This document shows positions 34,923 through 43,458 of a stretch of DNA of 64,000 nucleotides, piece by piece. Each line of letters starts with the position of its first letter. Positions within the stretch are counted from its first letter, which is position 1. Source of the DNA: Halobacteriovorax sp. DA5 (GTDB lineage: Bacteria > Bdellovibrionota > Bacteriovoracia > Bacteriovoracales > Bacteriovoracaceae); contig NZ_PPDJ01000004.1 in NCBI RefSeq assembly GCF_002903145.1, positions 1 to 64,000 on the forward strand, read 5' to 3'. Below the pieces are notes generated by a model, which was not told the DNA's origin, did no database searches, and saw only the letters and a list, made by a program, of their open reading frames with translations. The position numbers and the translations under genes were made by a program.

Positions 34923-35558
34923 TTATTTAGCTTCTTCCATCTTCTTATTTAGAGCTGCCTCTAAATCAGTAGAAATCTTTCCATCCCATGAACCAGAGAT
35001 TTTCTTTGGTTCAGCAGCATCAATTCTTGCCTTAGCAAAGAACTCATGATCTGCAATATTCATTTTATGTTCAGGATTTACTTCGAAACCTTGCCAAGCT
35101 TTTTGAACTTCGTAGTCTTTACGAAGTGGGAAACCTTCCCAATCTTCAGGACAAAGAATTCTTCTATGATCTGGGTGTCCAACAAATTCAACACCATTCA
35201 TATCGTACACTTCTCTCTCTAAGAAGTTAGCTGACTTCCAAACATCACAAACAGAATCAATCTTTGGAACATCATCTTTGTTTGCTTTTGGAAGTTTTAC
35301 TTTAAGTATTACATCATCAGAGTTCGTGATGAACGAAGCTAGCATATAGTTTACTTCGATTTCATTTTCGTAATCAACACCAGATACAACTTGAAGAACG
35401 TTGAATTGATATTCTGAGCTATCTCTTAGTGCATAACAAACATCTTTAATCTTTGAAGCATCAATTAAGATTGGCTTATCACCTGCTTCATTTTCAATTA
35501 AAGAAGCATTTGCACCACTCACTTTATCATTAATAAAAGTTACTAATTCATTAAGCAT
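34923..35558 (-). CDS. nuoC: NADH-quinone oxidoreductase subunit C
   Basis: A 211-residue 30-kDa-type subunit of the connecting arm. [36 protein letters not shown] is the family signature region (about 110-150). The C-terminal tail is longer than usual and charged. The start overlaps nuoB by 8 bp. Confidence 0.93.
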   Translation of the reverse strand: MLNELVTFINDKVSGANASLIENEAGDKPILIDASKIKDVCYALRDSSEYQFNVLQVVSGVDYENEIEVNYMLASFITNSDDVILKVKLPKANKDDVPKIDSVCDVWKSANFLEREVYDMNGVEFVGHPDHRRILCPEDWEGFPLRKDYEVQKAWQGFEVNPEHKMNIADHEFFAKARIDAAEPKKISGSWDGKISTDLEAALNKKMEEAK

Positions 35559-36033
35559 GCTTCACCCACTTATCTTTAAGAAGTCTTTCGTTGGCAACTT
35601 TCTTTTGAAGTGTCATTAAACCTTCAATTAAGGCTTCAGGTCTTGGAGGACAACCTGGAACGTAAACGTCAACAGGAACGATCTCATCAACACCTTTAAG
35701 AACGTGATAACCGTGTTGCCAGTAAGGCCCACCTTTGTTAGCACATGAGCCCATCGAAATAACATATTTCGGCTCGGCCATTTGTTCGTAAAGAGTCTTA
35801 ATTCTTGGGGCCATTTTAAGTGTTACAGTACCTGCAACAATCATTAAGTCCGCACGTCTTGGTGTCGCCATGAAAGCACCACAACCAAATCTTTCTAAGT
35901 CATACTTAGATCCACCAGTTGCCATCATTTCAATAGCACAACAAGCAAGACCAAACGTCATTGGCCATAGAGAGTTCTTTCTTCCCCAGTTAAGGAAGTC
36001 ATCAAGTTTTAATAAAACAACACTATCTTGCAT
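35551..36033 (-). CDS. nuoB: NADH-quinone oxidoreductase subunit B
   Basis: A 160-residue subunit carrying cluster N2, which passes electrons to quinone. The ligand cysteines are in [20 protein letters not shown] and [12 protein letters not shown] 36033 is preferred over an in-frame TTG at 36042 because AAGGA then has proper spacing. It is the first gene of the operon; nuoA, usually next to nuoB, is missing. Confidence 0.95.
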   Translation of the reverse strand: MQDSVVLLKLDDFLNWGRKNSLWPMTFGLACCAIEMMATGGSKYDLERFGCGAFMATPRRADLMIVAGTVTLKMAPRIKTLYEQMAEPKYVISMGSCANKGGPYWQHGYHVLKGVDEIVPVDVYVPGCPPRPEALIEGLMTLQKKVANERLLKDKWVKHA

Positions 36034-36084
36034 TGCCAGCAATCCTTTTTATAGATGTATAAAATTATGAAATTCTTAGGTTAT

Positions 36085-36113
36085 AAATTACCAATGCTTA
36101 GCTTTGTAGTCAA
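36085..36113 (-). promoter_or_regulatory. candidate sigma70 promoter of nuoBCDI
   Basis: TTGACT-N17-TAATTT on the minus strand lies ~50 bp upstream of the nuoB start, in a gap with no other feature. Confidence 0.55.
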
Positions 36114-36195
36114 TTAAAGCCGAGGAAAAAAGAGAGTTTTTTGTAAGTGATCATTGGTGCATAGAGACATTATTGAGTTCAGTCGTCAATAAAAT

Positions 36196-37152
36196 TTAGT
36201 CTAAATATGAACGACAACGAGCATTAAATTTCGACTCTACTTGGCCAACTTTCTTATTAGCACTCGCTATTGAACGGGTTTGGCTCTCCCTAAGGTAAGT
36301 CATACGCTTGAGATCATTTTGACAGACCTTAGTCATAATGGTCCCATACTCCTCAATAACTGCTACTGGGTATGGCTTTGACCAAGCCGAAGATATTAGG
36401 CTTGAATCCTCACGAGAACTAAACTGGATAATCTCATCAGAGATGCCTAGTTTACTTGCCTCATGCTTAAATTGATCATAATGAACGCCTAATTTATAAA
36501 ATTCCTTTATGGCAAGATCCCTTGAAAACTCCTCTCCATCTAAAATATTTAGGCACTGTGGAGAAATTGCCTTAAGGCCATAGATTTCACGTCCAACACG
36601 ACACTCGACCATAAAAGCATCCACTTCCCCGCCTTTGCCTTGAATAGTATCGCTAAGAAAGGAAGAAACTGAGAATTCACTTAAATAAGGGTTGAAAGGT
36701 TTTTTATAAATATAGTGAGTGAGCTCATGGATAAGGTCTAAAACGGCATTTTTAGTTGAATGTGACTTATCAATATAAACAGTTGATCTTGTTTCAAAAC
36801 GCACGCTCTCAGGAGAGCTTGGATTAAATTTTCGAACAAGGGTTGTGTCGGTTACCGATACATCTCCACTATCAATTACCTCTTCTAGGCGCTTACGATC
36901 CTTGGCAGCTCTTAAACGGGCCTTGTCAATGAGCTGAATTCCTAGCTTTGAAGTTGAGACAATTTCGATAAGCTGCTCGATACTGCCTTCTTGAGTGGAA
37001 GAAAGCTTTCTCCAATTTCCACTATACTTATTAGTAGCCGAGCGAATTACTCCACCACGTTCTGCCCAACTACTTGCCGCAACGCTAGAACAAACAAGAA
37101 AACTCGTTAAGATTGAAAAAAATAATGTAGGTAGACGGCCAGGCAAATGCAT
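36196..37152 (-). CDS. exported putative zinc metallopeptidase (HExxH)
   Basis: 318 residues with signal peptide MHLPGRLPTLFFSILTSFLVCSSVAA. DLIHELTHYIYK places a zinc-binding HExxH at 142-146. E176 in GKGGEVDAFMVE, 29 residues later, could be the third ligand, as in gluzincin-type enzymes. The rest matches no family I know. It is a single gene, divergent from sodB. Peptidase activity is inferred from the motif only. Confidence 0.7.
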   Translation of the reverse strand: MHLPGRLPTLFFSILTSFLVCSSVAASSWAERGGVIRSATNKYSGNWRKLSSTQEGSIEQLIEIVSTSKLGIQLIDKARLRAAKDRKRLEEVIDSGDVSVTDTTLVRKFNPSSPESVRFETRSTVYIDKSHSTKNAVLDLIHELTHYIYKKPFNPYLSEFSVSSFLSDTIQGKGGEVDAFMVECRVGREIYGLKAISPQCLNILDGEEFSRDLAIKEFYKLGVHYDQFKHEASKLGISDEIIQFSSREDSSLISSAWSKPYPVAVIEEYGTIMTKVCQNDLKRMTYLRESQTRSIASANKKVGQVESKFNARCRSYLD

Positions 37153-37243
37153 TATCTTAAAATCGACATCTAAGTTAAATTCTTGAGTAAAATTTGAGGA
37201 GAATTTCCAAAGGGCAAAAATAATTTCTATAACTTATTGCGTT

Positions 37244-37272
37244 TTGCACTTAAAGAACAAACGCATTAGAAT
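37244..37272 (+). promoter_or_regulatory. sigma70-type promoter of sodB
   Basis: TTGCAC-N17-TAGAAT places the transcription start near 37279, ~40 bp before the sodB ATG. This is one of the best promoter matches in the window. Confidence 0.7.
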
Positions 37273-37320
37273 GGAGCTGTTCAAAAAACATTTTAAGAAT
37301 CTAGAATTAAGGAGAAAAGA

Positions 37321-37896
37321 ATGGAACATAAACTTCCAGAACTACCATGGGCAAAAGACGCTCTAGCACCTCATATCTCAGCTGAAACAATTGAGTACCA
37401 CTACGGAAAGCACCACAATGCTTACGTAACTAAGCTTAACGCAGCTATTCCAGGAACTGAATTTGAAAACATGACTCTAGAAGAGATCATCATGAAATCA
37501 AGTGGTGGATTATTTAACAATGCTGCTCAAGTATGGAACCACACTTTTTACTGGAACTGTCTTGCTCCAAACGCAGGTGGTGCGGCAACTGGTGCAGTAG
37601 CTGACGCTATCAACGCAAAATGGGGTTCATTTGATAAATTCAAAGAAGAATTCTCAAATGCAGCTGCAACTAACTTTGCTTCAGGTTGGACTTGGCTAGT
37701 AAAGAACAAGGGTGGAGAACTAGAAATCGTTAATACTGACGATGCTGAAACTCCAATGACAGATGGTCACACAGCACTAATGACAATCGACGTATGGGAA
37801 CATGCTTACTATGTTGATTACAGAAATGCTCGTCCAGATTACATCAACGCATTCTGGAACCTTGTTAATTGGGATTTCGTAAACTCAAATCTTTAA
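37321..37896 (+). CDS. sodB: superoxide dismutase [Fe]
   Basis: A 191-residue Fe/Mn-type dismutase that converts superoxide to peroxide and oxygen. Metal ligands are H27, H74, D157 and H161. [19 protein letters not shown] and the Gln in that block are the Fe-type pattern. No signal peptide, so cytoplasmic. The start has AAGGAG. It is followed by a terminator. Confidence 0.95.
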   Translation: MEHKLPELPWAKDALAPHISAETIEYHYGKHHNAYVTKLNAAIPGTEFENMTLEEIIMKSSGGLFNNAAQVWNHTFYWNCLAPNAGGAATGAVADAINAKWGSFDKFKEEFSNAAATNFASGWTWLVKNKGGELEIVNTDDAETPMTDGHTALMTIDVWEHAYYVDYRNARPDYINAFWNLVNWDFVNSNL

Positions 37897-37908
37897 TTAT
37901 TTAATTAA

Positions 37909-37937
37909 ATGAAAGGCCTCTTATGAGGCCTTTTTTT
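37909..37937 (+). terminator. terminator after sodB
   Basis: A AAAGGCCTC-TTAT-GAGGCCTTT stem (37912-37933) runs into a T-run. It covers the last codons of the convergent small gene. Confidence 0.82.
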
Positions 37938-38175
37938 CTTCTTCAATATAACTTAAAACTTTCACTTCAAAGCCAAATTGATTCTCTCTCCTCAAAAGTC
38001 TGAAGCGAGATTTATCCTTAGTTGGATGCAGATGCTTAATCTGGCCTAGTGTTTCTTGTAGTAATTTTGCCGACTCAATTGAGTGGCACTCAATTTTATA
38101 TTGGTCACCTTTCCTCTGTTCAACAGGCAGAAGGTAGAACTCATCTTCAAATAAATTTACATCAATCAAAAACAT
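37921..38175 (-). CDS. small soluble protein, unknown
   Basis: An 84-residue protein MFLIDVNLFEDEFYLLPVEQRKG... with alternating strand-like pattern and an acidic-basic C-terminus. No signal or membrane segment. It converges on sodB and its stop lies inside the sodB terminator. No family recognised. Confidence 0.6.
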   Translation of the reverse strand: MFLIDVNLFEDEFYLLPVEQRKGDQYKIECHSIESAKLLQETLGQIKHLHPTKDKSRFRLLRRENQFGFEVKVLSYIEEEKKAS

Positions 38176-38279
38176 TCTCTTTCCCCAAAGTATAAGTACT
38201 TATTATTTCGGATGTTTTCGAAAAATATTAATGATTTTTTTTATTATGTCGATAGGTACATGGAATAATGGAGATATTT

Positions 38280-38672
38280 ATGAAAAAAATTATTTTTGCT
38301 AACTTACTTGTTCTAATCGCTTTCACAATCAAAGCTGGTCGTGAATTTAAAGATCAAGATGCAATTCAATTTGAAAAAAATCTAAATGCTCACATTAGTC
38401 AGGCGGTAGAGATTGCGAATCTAAAGCAAGAGGTCGCTCGCCATAAAGAAACGATTCAAGAAATCAAAACAGAATATCAAGCAGCACTTGATAATATGCA
38501 AACCCTAGTTGCTGCAAATCAACAAGCCAAACAATATATTGGTTCACTTAAAACTGGTAATGACAAACTCGCAACGGCCTTAGATAAGGGTGGGCTTGTA
38601 ACACCAGAACTTGCAAAGTTTATCACTAGAGAAAGTGGAAGATTGCCAGCAAGCAGCCAATCTAAAAAGTAA
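38280..38672 (+). CDS. exported coiled-coil protein
   Basis: 130 residues with signal peptide MKKIIFANLLVLIAFTIKA, then a helical coiled-coil region (~25-95; NLKQEVARHKETIQEIKTEY) and a Ser-rich C-terminus. The start at 38280 is set by GGAGATATTT. The 3' end overlaps the convergent beta-barrel gene by 11 bp. Function unknown. Confidence 0.75.
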   Translation: MKKIIFANLLVLIAFTIKAGREFKDQDAIQFEKNLNAHISQAVEIANLKQEVARHKETIQEIKTEYQAALDNMQTLVAANQQAKQYIGSLKTGNDKLATALDKGGLVTPELAKFITRESGRLPASSQSKK

Positions 38673-39207
38673 GAAAGCTATAAACAACAGAAATATCAAA
38701 TTGAAAAAGAGAGAAAATTTCTTTTCCAGAATAGAAGTTCATATCAGTACGTACACGCAACTGATTTGAAAGCGGTATATTAAATCCCATTCCTAAAATA
38801 ACTGAGCTATACGTACGATTAACTAAACCTGTCAGTACTTGCCCATTATAAACAGAAGAGCTTCCCTCCACCATTGTCCAATGTCCTCCCAAGTTCATAT
38901 CAAGCCATTCTTCAGGAGATAGACGTAACATAAAACCAAATTGGTTTGTGTCCAAATCGATCTTAAAGCCTTGATGATCATTAGAAAGTGTCCCCTTTCT
39001 AAAAAAACCTTCAATGGCCAAAGCACCAAATTTCACTCCAACATTGGCAGATGGAAAAATTGCGGTAGCGCCGTTATAGTAATCAGATTCAGAGATAACA
39101 CCACTTAAGGATGCTCCACCTCCAGCATATAGCTCTGATGCATTCCCATTAGAGACCAACAAGAAGATTGTTAATATAATTATGGATAAAGTCTTAGAGA
39201 ATGCCAC
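38662..39207 (-). CDS. small outer-membrane beta-barrel protein
   Basis: 181 residues with signal peptide MAFSKTLSIIILTIFLLVSNGNA and a mature part of alternating strands with Gly/aromatic girdles, ending VVYSFLTF with terminal Phe, as in 8-strand OmpA/OmpW-like barrels. The start is GTG 39207 with AAGG upstream. It overlaps the end of pdxH by 28 bp, so it is translated from the same mRNA. Confidence 0.75.
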   Translation of the reverse strand: MAFSKTLSIIILTIFLLVSNGNASELYAGGGASLSGVISESDYYNGATAIFPSANVGVKFGALAIEGFFRKGTLSNDHQGFKIDLDTNQFGFMLRLSPEEWLDMNLGGHWTMVEGSSSVYNGQVLTGLVNRTYSSVILGMGFNIPLSNQLRVRTDMNFYSGKEIFSLFQFDISVVYSFLTF

Positions 39208-39782
39208 TCATTACCTTTTTTAATAAATTGAAAACGATCATTTAAACGGAACTCTCCGTAAATAAAGAAAGTAATTTCCTGGATATCAACTAGGTACCCA
39301 CCCCAGTTTTCAGGATAAGGAACTTCATCCTTATAGCGATCTAGACCAGCATTATATTCTTGCTCTAATTTACTTCTGTCTTCAATTGAAGAAGACTGTT
39401 TAGAAATGAAGCTGGCCACTTGGCTCTCGAGAGCACGGGAATGAAAATACTTCTTCGAAATTTGCGAATCACACTTAGAGATTGAACCTCTAATTCTGAC
39501 TTGTTTTCCAAGACGATGCCAATAGAAAGTCATAGCGACTTTTGGATTATTCTCTATCTCGCTGGCCTTAACAGAGTCATAATTTGTGAAAAATAATGGT
39601 TTAAAATCTAAGACTTCTTTTAATAAGAGAGTTCTAGCATTTGGAAGCCCGTCACTATCGACAGTTGAAAGTGTAAATGCAGGTCCATTCTCTTCTGTAG
39701 CAACAGCTTCTTTAAACCATTTCTCAAAAATCTCAACTGGAGAATCTTTGTACTCACCTATAAATTTTTTGTAATCACTCAC
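39180..39782 (-). CDS. pdxH: pyridoxine/pyridoxamine 5'-phosphate oxidase
   Basis: A 200-residue FMN enzyme that makes pyridoxal 5'-phosphate. ARTLLLKEVLDFKPLFFTNYDS, MTFYWHRLGKQVRIRG and PENWGGYLV are family hallmarks, and the C-terminus (WHSLRLYP) is the conserved end. It lies 3 bp downstream of the exported 630-residue gene and overlaps the barrel gene. Confidence 0.92.
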   Translation of the reverse strand: MSDYKKFIGEYKDSPVEIFEKWFKEAVATEENGPAFTLSTVDSDGLPNARTLLLKEVLDFKPLFFTNYDSVKASEIENNPKVAMTFYWHRLGKQVRIRGSISKCDSQISKKYFHSRALESQVASFISKQSSSIEDRSKLEQEYNAGLDRYKDEVPYPENWGGYLVDIQEITFFIYGEFRLNDRFQFIKKGNEWHSLRLYP

Positions 39783-39785
39783 AAC

Positions 39786-41678
39786 CTACTCCGTAATAAT
39801 TTGAAAGTCTCTTTTTGAGTCGTGAAAGTCGCGGTTAATATCTAAAATCTCATAATATATTTTAGGAAACTCATGCTCTCCATACTTAAAATGTACAGGC
39901 TGAGTACGGTTACCTAAGATATCCAACTTAAAAAACATTAAGTTTGGCAGATCATCAACAGGAACAAGACTTTGCACAACACGATAAAAATACTTACGAA
40001 AATTATTCTTGTCGATGTTATCGATCACCTTTTCCAATTTAATATAGATATTTTCGACATCTGAGTTAAGAATTTTTTGAATTCTCCTAGCAACGTGACG
40101 AGTATGCGCCCTTTGCCAAAAGAATATCTTACTTATGATATGGTCACCTTTTCCATTTCTTGAAACAACTCGGTAGCCACGATCTTTTTTGATCTTGTTA
40201 ACTTCATCAATTATTCGATCAAGAGGTACATCTTTAATATAGTCAAAAATCTCTTTTCTAAGTACAAGACGATACTTAACTTCGGTTGTAATATTAGTCT
40301 TGATTGAATCTAATTCCTTGAAGTCCATTTTTAAAAAGATAAATTTAGGAACCAAGGCCTTGATCTTTTTCTTCGTTGATCGCCACTCTCCACTTGTGAA
40401 ATATCGATCCTTTCTAATGTAGTTAGTTCCGAAATCAACAGAAGTTTCAGTCGCCCTATCTTTTGGAATGAAAGAGAAGTAAGACTCCTCGATCCTATCC
40501 TTTCTTTTATGAATAAGGATATTAAACTCTTCACTGTACTTGTAGACTTTGTTTGGAAAGAAATACTCACCTGCATCAGGGCCATTTATAATAGAAATAT
40601 TATTCTTATAATAAGTCCAGTCATAGTCAACTTCACTAATAAAGATACCAAGCTTAAAACCACGACGCTTGAACTTATACTCATTGAATCCTTGAAAAAG
40701 TAATTTTACACCTGTACCAAATGTTGCAATTTCATTTGCTAGGCTAAAGTCAGAGATTAACTTTTCCTCAATATACTTTCGTCCAGTATACTGTCCAATC
40801 ATCTTATCTGTATCAAGCTTATACTTAGGTTTGATAATACGATCAAATGCTTCTCTAGCATGTGGCAGGCTTAGATCAAAAATGTAGTCTAAAACGTACT
40901 GTTCACCTATTCCACGCCCTAAATTGTATTCGACTAATTTCAGTTGGAAATTTTTAGAAACAAAGTCAGGAGCATTTACTTTTTCAACTAGCGCGACAAA
41001 GAAATCACTCTTTACTTGAGCACCTGTTTTGGCTTCAGTCGAAGTTCTCGTTACGATTTTAAGACGAACCTTACTCTCATCCATGCGGTAAATATTGATA
41101 TTGTAATTACCACTAGTAATAACATTGGCAAATGCACTAGCATCCACAATATCACCATAACCATATGATGCGCTCATGCCGAAGTTTAATGTCATCTGAG
41201 CAGGAATACTAACGAAGTCACCAATGGCCAATCGTTTTAGAGTACTTTCTGCGTTATATGGTAGTTTATTGATAGAATAAGGAACTGCTAAAATCGCTTT
41301 CTTTTGGTCTTCGAAATGGCGAATGAAAGTTACACGATCATTCTTTGAAAATGTTAAATTAATTGGCGTAACAGCATCAATATATGAGCCAGGATTTACA
41401 TGACGATTGATACTCCACTCATCAACACGAGCAAACTTTCCTTTTAAGTACGATGGCGTCATTTCGTAGCCATACTTAAGGCCGACACCTACACCCTTTA
41501 TCTTCTTCCAATCAAGAAGCTTTACTGTTGTTGATAAGTTTAGGTTAGCAATTTCCCTAACGATAATATCTTTGATTTTTCCATCTTTAAGAAAACCAAT
41601 ATCCTCGGCCCTTGATTGTAGAGAAAGGGCGATCAATATTGTCATTGCAATGGATTTAATAAGCGAAATTTTATTCAT
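39786..41678 (-). CDS. large exported protein, unknown
   Basis: 630 residues with signal peptide MNKISLIKSIAMTILIALSLQSRA. The mature protein is rich in beta-strand-like, Lys/aromatic-rich sequence with no Cys pattern or catalytic motif that I recognise. It is first in an apparent three-gene unit with pdxH and the barrel gene (3-bp gap, then overlap), so PdxH may be passively cotranscribed. Confidence 0.75.
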   Translation of the reverse strand: MNKISLIKSIAMTILIALSLQSRAEDIGFLKDGKIKDIIVREIANLNLSTTVKLLDWKKIKGVGVGLKYGYEMTPSYLKGKFARVDEWSINRHVNPGSYIDAVTPINLTFSKNDRVTFIRHFEDQKKAILAVPYSINKLPYNAESTLKRLAIGDFVSIPAQMTLNFGMSASYGYGDIVDASAFANVITSGNYNINIYRMDESKVRLKIVTRTSTEAKTGAQVKSDFFVALVEKVNAPDFVSKNFQLKLVEYNLGRGIGEQYVLDYIFDLSLPHAREAFDRIIKPKYKLDTDKMIGQYTGRKYIEEKLISDFSLANEIATFGTGVKLLFQGFNEYKFKRRGFKLGIFISEVDYDWTYYKNNISIINGPDAGEYFFPNKVYKYSEEFNILIHKRKDRIEESYFSFIPKDRATETSVDFGTNYIRKDRYFTSGEWRSTKKKIKALVPKFIFLKMDFKELDSIKTNITTEVKYRLVLRKEIFDYIKDVPLDRIIDEVNKIKKDRGYRVVSRNGKGDHIISKIFFWQRAHTRHVARRIQKILNSDVENIYIKLEKVIDNIDKNNFRKYFYRVVQSLVPVDDLPNLMFFKLDILGNRTQPVHFKYGEHEFPKIYYEILDINRDFHDSKRDFQIITE

Positions 41679-41720
41679 CGATAGATGCTAACGAGTTTTA
41701 AACAGCTCGGCAAATAGAAA

Positions 41721-42614
41721 TTAATGCAGATTTAAGTGAGAGGCATCGGCTTCAATCATTAATAAATCTTTTAATTTTCTTGCGAATAGTAAATTTTCAT
41801 TCTGCTTTTTAATAATGGCAAATGTTGGAAGATGAATGTCATGCTCTGGTCCAAGACAATAGAGTTCTTGGTATATTGATTCATTGCCAATTGCAGCAAG
41901 GATGATTTCCCCTCGTTGGGCAAGTGTTAAAAGATAATGGAGGTGCTCACTAAAGAAGGCTTCTTTTAGATAAACTTTTTGATCCTTAAGAATTTGTTTA
42001 GCACTAACAATCATTTTCTCATCTGAAGAAAGAAAACCTATTGGTAGTTTTTTTACTAACTTTTCAAATGGAAGATGGTCATATTTCTTGGCTACCGTCT
42101 CATTTGCATAGAATTTAAGGTAGTTTTGAGCAACGAGGAAATTCTCGTATAATTCGTTTGATAACTTCTTATCACTAATGGCCACATCAACAGTATCATT
42201 TTCAAGGTAGTACATAGTTTGTGAGAAGTTCTTAGAACGTTTAGTGATTGTATGGCCAAAATCACTATAGGCTGAATAATAATCCGCTAAAACCGTTGCA
42301 ATATTTGGAGACTCCAAATGAGATTCAATGGAAAAAGTCACATCATAACCACCATCATCATGTGGCGTTAAGTTATCAACAAGACGCATCCCATTTGAAA
42401 AAACACCTTTGGCGTGTGAGAAAACTTCCTCACCTTTTTTAGTTAAAACAATCTCTCTAACTTTTCTTTCGAATAGTTGGACGCCATAATTTTGCTCAAG
42501 CTTTTTAATCTGCTCACTCACAGTCGACGAAGCAAGGCCCATTTTCAAAGCGGCTTTCTTTACGGATTTGTGCTTTGCAGCTTCATAAAAACAATAGAGA
42601 TGATTCCAGTTCAT
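41721..42614 (-). CDS. LysR-family transcriptional regulator, NhaR-like
   Basis: 297 residues from ATG 42614. The winged helix-turn-helix is at 5-60 (NHLYCFYEAAKHKSVKKAALKMG, TVSEQIKKLE), followed by an effector domain. The N-terminus (MNWNHLYCFYEAA) resembles NhaR, an Na+-responsive activator. A perfect TTCGGAA-A-TTCCGAA dyad lies 14-28 bp upstream of its start and ~75 bp upstream of the divergent gene, indicating autoregulation and control of the neighbour. Confidence 0.85.
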   Translation of the reverse strand: MNWNHLYCFYEAAKHKSVKKAALKMGLASSTVSEQIKKLEQNYGVQLFERKVREIVLTKKGEEVFSHAKGVFSNGMRLVDNLTPHDDGGYDVTFSIESHLESPNIATVLADYYSAYSDFGHTITKRSKNFSQTMYYLENDTVDVAISDKKLSNELYENFLVAQNYLKFYANETVAKKYDHLPFEKLVKKLPIGFLSSDEKMIVSAKQILKDQKVYLKEAFFSEHLHYLLTLAQRGEIILAAIGNESIYQELYCLGPEHDIHLPTFAIIKKQNENLLFARKLKDLLMIEADASHLNLH

Positions 42615-42627
42615 GCAAATACAATAG

Positions 42628-42642
42628 TTCGGAAATTCCGAA
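42628..42642. promoter_or_regulatory. LysR operator dyad
   Basis: A 15-bp perfect palindrome TTCGGAA-A-TTCCGAA containing the T-N11-A LysR box, in the intergenic region between the regulator and the divergent pentapeptide-repeat gene. Confidence 0.65.
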
Positions 42643-42714
42643 TTTACAAACAATTGACTTAATATAGCTAAATAAAATCGCTACTATCTTCCTAGTTTTA
42701 CAAAGAGGATGGAA

Positions 42715-43272
42715 ATGACGACGCAAAACACGATGTTTACAGCAATCAAAAAACAAAATGAAAATCGTATCAATCTTAGGAATGTTGATAACTTACGATT
42801 AATCAGTGCCTCTAAGCTTGAGAAGAGTTCGTTTGATAACTCGATGCTAGATAAGATTAGCATCCGTCACTCGGATCTTAACGAAAGTGATCTAAGAAAA
42901 TGTAATATCAAATACGCCAAGCACAATAATTCAAATTACGAGGGTGTTGACTTCACATGGTCAAACCTTGCAAAGAATCGTTTTAAGAGAATTAACTTAA
43001 AAGATGTAAGCTTGGAATGTACAAATTTAGAAGATAGTACATTTGAAGAATGTGATCTTGCGGCAACAAGCATGAGATGGGCAAATCTACGAGGAGTTAC
43101 CTTCAAAAATTGTAGCCTTAAAGATTGTGACTTTTCTAATGTTGATTTAACGGGAACGATCTTCATTAACTGCAACCTTAAAGGTGCTAAATTTAATATC
43201 AATACGAAGATGCCATTCTTGAAAGAGAATGCCATTGAAAAGCTAGGAATGGATTTCATCGGAATCCACTAA
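42715..43272 (+). CDS. pentapeptide-repeat protein
   Basis: 185 residues of repeated A(D/N)LXX-type units, for example SDLNESDLRKCNIKYA, TNLEDSTFEECDLAATSMRWANLRG and CSLKDCDFSNVDLTG, predicting a right-handed beta-helix. ATG 42715 is preferred to 42709 for spacing from AGAGG. Roles of such proteins vary from gyrase protection to scaffolding; none can be assigned. It is divergent from the LysR gene and probably regulated by it. Confidence 0.85.
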   Translation: MTTQNTMFTAIKKQNENRINLRNVDNLRLISASKLEKSSFDNSMLDKISIRHSDLNESDLRKCNIKYAKHNNSNYEGVDFTWSNLAKNRFKRINLKDVSLECTNLEDSTFEECDLAATSMRWANLRGVTFKNCSLKDCDFSNVDLTGTIFINCNLKGAKFNINTKMPFLKENAIEKLGMDFIGIH

Positions 43273-43289
43273 AAACTAGTTTTACGCTA

Positions 43290-43355
43290 ACGCTCTAGCA
43301 CACAATGTTCACTCTCGAACACGTAGAGAGTATCGACAGTATTTTGCTAGAGCGT
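43290..43355. repeat. large perfect inverted repeat (structured element)
   Basis: An 11-bp perfect stem ACGCTCTAGCA / TGCTAGAGCGT (43290-43300 with 43345-43355) encloses a second 6-bp stem ACTCTC / GAGAGT (43311-43316 with 43326-43331). A 12-bp palindrome AAAACTAGTTTT (43272-43283) lies just before it. There is no T-run after the stem, so it is not a normal terminator. Confidence 0.65.
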
Positions 43356-43458
43356 CTACATCAATCAAGTATTTCTTATAATCTCCCCCCAAAATTCTTA
43401 GCTTTTCTTCATAAAACTTAATATAGTAATTAAGCAAACTTCAAAGGAAATTGATTAT

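Noticed and set aside
33756..36033. Possible membrane-bound hydrogenase or formate hydrogenlyase module
   Set aside because: The NuoD-like subunit has no CxxC pairs for a [NiFe] centre and keeps complex I signatures, so it is a quinone module.
42936..43259. 107-codon minus-strand frame
   Set aside because: It is antisense to the pentapeptide-repeat gene, whose repeat pattern explains the open reverse frame.
43290..43355. Insertion-sequence terminal inverted repeats
   Set aside because: Only 44 bp lie between the arms and there is no transposase or target duplication, so it is kept as an unexplained inverted repeat only.
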